From: Chloroflexota bacterium | GTDB lineage: Bacteria; Chloroflexota; Dehalococcoidia; Lucifugimonadales; Australimonadaceae | DNA: 6,969 bases | NCBI GenBank assembly: GCA_028875085.1 | Contig: JAPPFU010000270.1 | Location: forward strand, 1-6,969 | Reading direction: 5' to 3' | In this document: piece after piece, positions 4,617 through 6,969 of the stretch | Layout of the letters: the number at the start of each line of letters is the position of its first letter | How positions within the stretch are numbered: the first letter of the stretch is position 1 | Program-made: the position numbers and the translations under genes | The notes under the pieces: generated by a model | Database searches by the model: none | Seen by the model: only the letters and a program-made list of their open reading frames with translations | What the model was told of the DNA's origin: nothing

Positions 4617-5509
4617 GCGGCGGTGGGCTGGCGCTCAAGCTGGCGCAGGATGTCGAGTTCGCCGTCGCCGAGTCCCGCCTGGTAGACGTCGCCCGTGGCG
4701 CGGTCGGTGGGGAGCAGACGCGGCTTGAACGCCTCGTCCTCGCCGAAGCGCCGCGCCCCGAAGCTGAACTCGACCACCGTGTCGGGCCCCTGGCAGTAGA
4801 AGCCCACCGAGCCGGAGGGTCCGTGCTTGAGCAGGTCTCTGGTGATGGGGATCTTGGCGTGCCTGACCCGCGCCCGCGCCCGCATCGTGTTGTCGAGGTC
4901 GGGCGGCTGGAAGCAGATGTGGTTCAGCCCCGCGCGTCCCGTAGCGCCGAGGCCGATGCCGTGGTGCCAACCGTTGCGGAAGTGCATGAAGGTGACGCGC
5001 CGCCCCATCCGGTCGGAGACGCGCATGCCCAGAAGGCCTGCGTAGAACTCCTCCGCTGCCTTGACGTCCGTTTGCCCCAGCACGACGTGCTGCACGTCCC
5101 ACAATTCCACGTTGACGGGCTTGGGCGGCACGGCCATGGTTACCATATCGTGGTAGAGCTCGATGGGATTGCCGGCAGGGTCGTCGAAGCGGACGAACCT
5201 ATCCACGTAGTCGGAGGCGAGGCCGTCGCCGCTCTCCACGGCCACGCCCGCGTCGGCGAGGCGGCGCTCGATGGCGTCCAGTTCGTCGCGGCTTGCCACT
5301 TCGACGCCGAGGCGCGCCAACCCTGGCTCGCCGTCCGTCGCCTCCAGCACGATCCAGTGGTGCTGCATCCCGCCGCGCAGGTAGACGCGGTCGCCCTCGC
5401 GGTCGCTCACCTCCAGCTGGACGACGTTCGTCCAGAAGTCGACGGAGCGGTCGAGGTCTTCGACCTTCATCGCCACGTATCCGAGTCGGTCGGCTCGCGC
5501 GGTGGTCAT
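4610..5509 (-). CDS. VOC-superfamily protein, type I extradiol dioxygenase-like
   Basis: The 299-residue protein has two VOC modules: an N-terminal half starting ADRLGYVAMKVEDLDRSVDF (6-25) and a C-terminal half starting DVQHVVLGQTDVKAAEEFY (138-156). That is the plan and size of BphC/catechol 2,3-dioxygenase enzymes, which use Fe(II) and O2 to cleave catechols next to the hydroxyl pair. The C-terminal module has the expected 2-His-1-Glu ligands: H141 (VQHVVL), H197 (LNHICF) and E247 (VVEFSFG). H182, H229 and Y238 occupy spacings close to second-shell H195, H241 and Y250 of BphC, so activity is likely; the substrate is unknown and no other aromatic-pathway gene is nearby. The start ATG 5509 follows AGGAGGG with a five-base spacer and a promoter. 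An open extension to 5620 would run into the DUF4276 gene and start upstream of the predicted transcript. A glyoxalase-like or other VOC role cannot be excluded. Confidence 0.87.
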   Translation of the reverse strand: MTTARADRLGYVAMKVEDLDRSVDFWTNVVQLEVSDREGDRVYLRGGMQHHWIVLEATDGEPGLARLGVEVASRDELDAIERRLADAGVAVESGDGLASDYVDRFVRFDDPAGNPIELYHDMVTMAVPPKPVNVELWDVQHVVLGQTDVKAAEEFYAGLLGMRVSDRMGRRVTFMHFRNGWHHGIGLGATGRAGLNHICFQPPDLDNTMRARARVRHAKIPITRDLLKHGPSGSVGFYCQGPDTVVEFSFGARRFGEDEAFKPRLLPTDRATGDVYQAGLGDGELDILRQLERQPTAAG

Positions 5510-5514
5510 GGCTG

Positions 5515-5521
5515 CCCTCCT
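5515..5521 (-). promoter_or_regulatory. Ribosome binding site fixing the dioxygenase-like start
   Basis: AGGAGGG on the - strand is separated by CAGCC from ATG 5509. It decides between this start and the longer open frame that reaches 5620. Confidence 0.75.
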
Positions 5522-5540
5522 CTCTATGCTGCCTGTATGC

Positions 5541-5569
5541 ATATTAGCGGTCTCGCGCCGCGCGCTCAA
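5541..5569 (-). promoter_or_regulatory. Sigma70-type promoter of the dioxygenase-like gene
   Basis: Read on the - strand: TTGAGC (5569-5564), a 17-bp spacer, then TAATAT (5546-5541). Transcription should start near 5534, about 25 bases before ATG 5509 and with room for the Shine-Dalgarno sequence. The A/T-rich -10 stands out in a GC-rich gap. Confidence 0.65.
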
Positions 5570-5584
5570 GGGAGGGAGAGCGCG
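5561..5584. promoter_or_regulatory. 7-bp dyad over the -35 box, candidate operator
   Basis: CGCGCTC (5561-5567) and GAGCGCG (5578-5584) are perfect inverted arms ten bases apart. The left arm overlaps the -35 box (5564-5569) of the dioxygenase-like gene, so a repressor bound here would block it. It also lies 8-31 bases past the DUF4276 stop and could be a U-less hairpin ending that transcript. Confidence 0.4.
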
Positions 5585-5591
5585 ATTCCCT

Positions 5592-6188
5592 TTAGAGCGC
5601 CTTGATAAGGCGGTCGGCATACGGCGATGCCGCCGTAACCTTCACCGGGTCCAACAGCGCCAGTATCGCGAAACTGTGCTTTCCTTTGTGGTAGGCCCCT
5701 TTGTTGGTGTCGCGGGTGGCGCGCTCCAGGCCCTTACGAACATCTTCCTTAGGTATCTGCTCAATCTTCAGATTCTGCGGAAGCGCGTTCTTTCGAAAAC
5801 CGTCCCCGTATAATGACGCGAGTGCGTCCTTATCGGCGAGGAACCACGACTCCATCATCTGCACCATCAGGTGGCACTGCCTGTCCTTGGCACCCTTCGG
5901 TCGCTTCCAATCGCTGTCCTTACCACCGTTCTTGGCCAGATGCGCCCAGGGCCCCGCTGCTGTTACCGGCCCCTCCGCGTCCACCAAGAGCATAGCGACC
6001 TCATCGTTGTGCATATGGGCCGTCTTGAAGTCATCGTAGGCGTTGTCGCGGCGGCCACAGGGCACGACGCGAGGCATCCTTCCCGAGAGCCCCGCACTCC
6101 TGAGGAAAAATTCGAACCCTCGGCGACATGCCGTCCTCGTTTCTCTCCTATCGCCACCGCCTTCCACATACAGTTTGGTGTTTACCAC
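5592..6188 (-). CDS. DUF4276 family protein, TOPRIM-like partner of the ATPase
   Basis: With the GTG start the protein has 198 residues. I recognise the DUF4276 pattern: KLYVEGGGD (5-13), CRRGFEFFLRSAGL (21-34), a CGRRDNAYDDF block (44-54), MLLVDAEGPV (66-75), CHLMVQMMESWFLADKDAL (105-123), a KGAYHKGKHSF stretch (163-173) and ALLDPVKVTAASPYADRL near the end. The acidic motif VEGGGD (E9) followed by VDAE (D70, E72) resembles the Glu and DxD-type metal residues of a TOPRIM fold, which would make it a Mg-dependent nuclease; that step is inference. GTG 6188 is preferred because AGGGGG (6200-6195) precedes it by six bases and the family core begins almost at once. TTG 6218 would add ten residues behind a badly spaced Shine-Dalgarno sequence. 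It overlaps the end of the ATPase gene by seven bases, so the pair should be co-translated and probably works as a complex. Confidence 0.85.
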   Translation of the reverse strand: MVNTKLYVEGGGDRRETRTACRRGFEFFLRSAGLSGRMPRVVPCGRRDNAYDDFKTAHMHNDEVAMLLVDAEGPVTAAGPWAHLAKNGGKDSDWKRPKGAKDRQCHLMVQMMESWFLADKDALASLYGDGFRKNALPQNLKIEQIPKEDVRKGLERATRDTNKGAYHKGKHSFAILALLDPVKVTAASPYADRLIKAL

Positions 6189-6969
6189 CGATTTCCCCCT
6201 ATTTCGCCGCGGCTCCAAAGCTCCCCCAGCCGGTACTTCTCTAGCCAGGGATTGAGTTTCTCCGCGTCGAGGCGGCGCAACTGTGTCGCCTCATCCACCT
6301 TCTCGCAGACAACCACCGCCTCGGGCGTGTCCGACAGCGCGTCAATCAGCACGTCCGAGTGCGTCGTGACGAATAGCTGGCTACGCGACGACGCCTCGAC
6401 CAAGAGCTTCGCCACTTCAGGAATTATGTCGGGATGTAGACCTAGTTCCGGCTCTTCGATGCAGATGACGGGCAACGGCTCCGGGTCGCAGAGCACGGCC
6501 AGCAGGCAGAGGTAGCGGAGAGTTCCATCCGACAATCGCGTGGCGGGAATAAGATCGTGTAAGCCCTTTTCGTGGAAGAAGGTCTGCACCAGCCCTCCAC
6601 TTGTATCAAGGCCGAGGTCTTCTACTAACGGATAGAAGTCCCTCAGTCGCCCCAATATCTCCTTCTTAACAGCAGGCTTCTTCAGCAGGCGGCTCAGCAC
6701 CAGGCTGAGATTGGAGGCGTCTTCAAACAAAAAACCTTGAAACTCATCTGGCTTCTGCGAACGCCGGGCCTCAGCATCTGGTTCTGGATCCAGCCCACGA
6801 TAAATCATCGTAAGGCCGAAGATGAGTCCCACATGTGAGAGCTCAGGGTAAGAGTCATGATCTCGCCGCTGTGATAGAATCGACTGGTCGAGTTCCAAGT
6901 TTTCCGGTTTGATGCTTCGCCTACTTCGTTTGGGAGGAGAGCCGTCCACTCTGAAGCTGATAACAGGGT
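6182..6969 (-). CDS. AAA_21/ABC-type ATPase, C-terminal 261 residues (5' end outside window)
   Basis: The frame stays open to the right edge, so the N-terminus with Walker A is outside; a GTG at 6949 is internal. Counting from the first whole codon (6967), the visible part has LSDGTLRYL (145-153), the ABC signature counterpart; PVICIEEPELGLHP (166-179), Walker B with the catalytic Glu pair and D-loop; and VTTHSDVLIDAL (200-211), the H-loop. Upstream are DQSILSQRRD (27-36), YPEL (40-43), an EDASNLSLVLSRL block and LIPATR; the C-terminus ends LGELWSRGEIGGNRW. I know this pattern from stand-alone COG4637-like predicted ATPases of about 370-400 residues, related to RecF/SMC/OLD heads. Such proteins dimerise on ATP and often control a nuclease partner; the DUF4276 gene overlapping its stop (TAA 6184-6182) is the likely partner. 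The visible domain looks intact, and codon use is less GC-rich than in cysS. Confidence 0.88.
   Translation of the reverse strand, partial: PVISFRVDGSPPKRSRRSIKPENLELDQSILSQRRDHDSYPELSHVGLIFGLTMIYRGLDPEPDAEARRSQKPDEFQGFLFEDASNLSLVLSRLLKKPAVKKEILGRLRDFYPLVEDLGLDTSGGLVQTFFHEKGLHDLIPATRLSDGTLRYLCLLAVLCDPEPLPVICIEEPELGLHPDIIPEVAKLLVEASSRSQLFVTTHSDVLIDALSDTPEAVVVCEKVDEATQLRRLDAEKLNPWLEKYRLGELWSRGEIGGNRW
6195..6200 (-). promoter_or_regulatory. Ribosome binding site fixing the DUF4276 start
   Basis: AGGGGG on the - strand, inside the end of the ATPase gene, lies six bases (AAATCG) before GTG 6188. It favours this start over TTG 6218. Confidence 0.5.

Noticed and set aside
5568..5592. AAGGGA/TCCCTT 6-bp inverted repeat at the DUF4276 stop as a terminator
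   Set aside because: The stem is short with a 13-base loop, competes with the better 7-bp dyad at 5561-5584, and has no U-run.
5510..5620. 37-residue N-terminal extension of the dioxygenase-like protein
   Set aside because: It overlaps the end of the DUF4276 gene, lies upstream of the predicted transcription start, and the good Shine-Dalgarno sequence and first VOC strand fit ATG 5509.

Overview
The window is GC-rich chromosomal DNA from a bacterium that uses the MEP (non-mevalonate) isoprenoid pathway. The class I CysRS, the overlapping ispD-ispF-cysS block, the high GC and intergenic palindromes of the 'GGTGAGCCTGTCGAACC' and 'GTAGGGACAGG...CCTGTCCCTAC' kinds would fit a Chloroflexota/Dehalococcoidia-like lineage. 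That placement is inference; nothing in the window settles the taxonomy.

Layout. Left edge (1-302): the C-terminal 99 residues of a PIN-domain-like protein on the + strand. Next (432-1241) comes an aldo/keto reductase with its full catalytic tetrad. The core block follows on the same strand: ispD (1265-1954), ispF (1951-2433) and cysS (2430-3797), joined by two 4-base stop/start overlaps, so translation is probably coupled. ispD and ispF supply two steps of isoprenoid-precursor synthesis; cysS charges tRNA-Cys. The ispD start lies directly behind an extended -10-like element inside a perfect 7-bp dyad, which suggests a (nearly) leaderless transcript.

Middle (3798-4315): a strong sigma70-type promoter and Shine-Dalgarno sequence drive a 44-residue peptide (3889-4023) made of two 19-residue repeats packed with His, Asp, Glu and one Cys each. 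It is probably a metal-binding peptide. Behind it are a compound hairpin, a 13-bp terminator-like stem and two perfect palindromes, in the gap between convergent transcription units.

Right half, all on the - strand: a 66-residue protein with two membrane segments (4316-4516), a two-module type I extradiol-dioxygenase-like VOC protein (4610-5509) with its own promoter, and at the right edge a two-gene module: an ABC/AAA_21-type ATPase (6182 to the window edge; its Walker A end is outside) that overlaps by 7 bases a DUF4276 protein (5592-6188) with TOPRIM-like acidic motifs. An ATPase paired with a small TOPRIM-like partner resembles the architecture of OLD/PARIS-type phage-defence systems. The edges of the window (PIN gene, ATPase/DUF4276) look less GC-rich than the core and are probably accessory DNA.

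The two best candidates for something little described are the His-rich repeat peptide with its structured 3' region and the ATPase-DUF4276 module.
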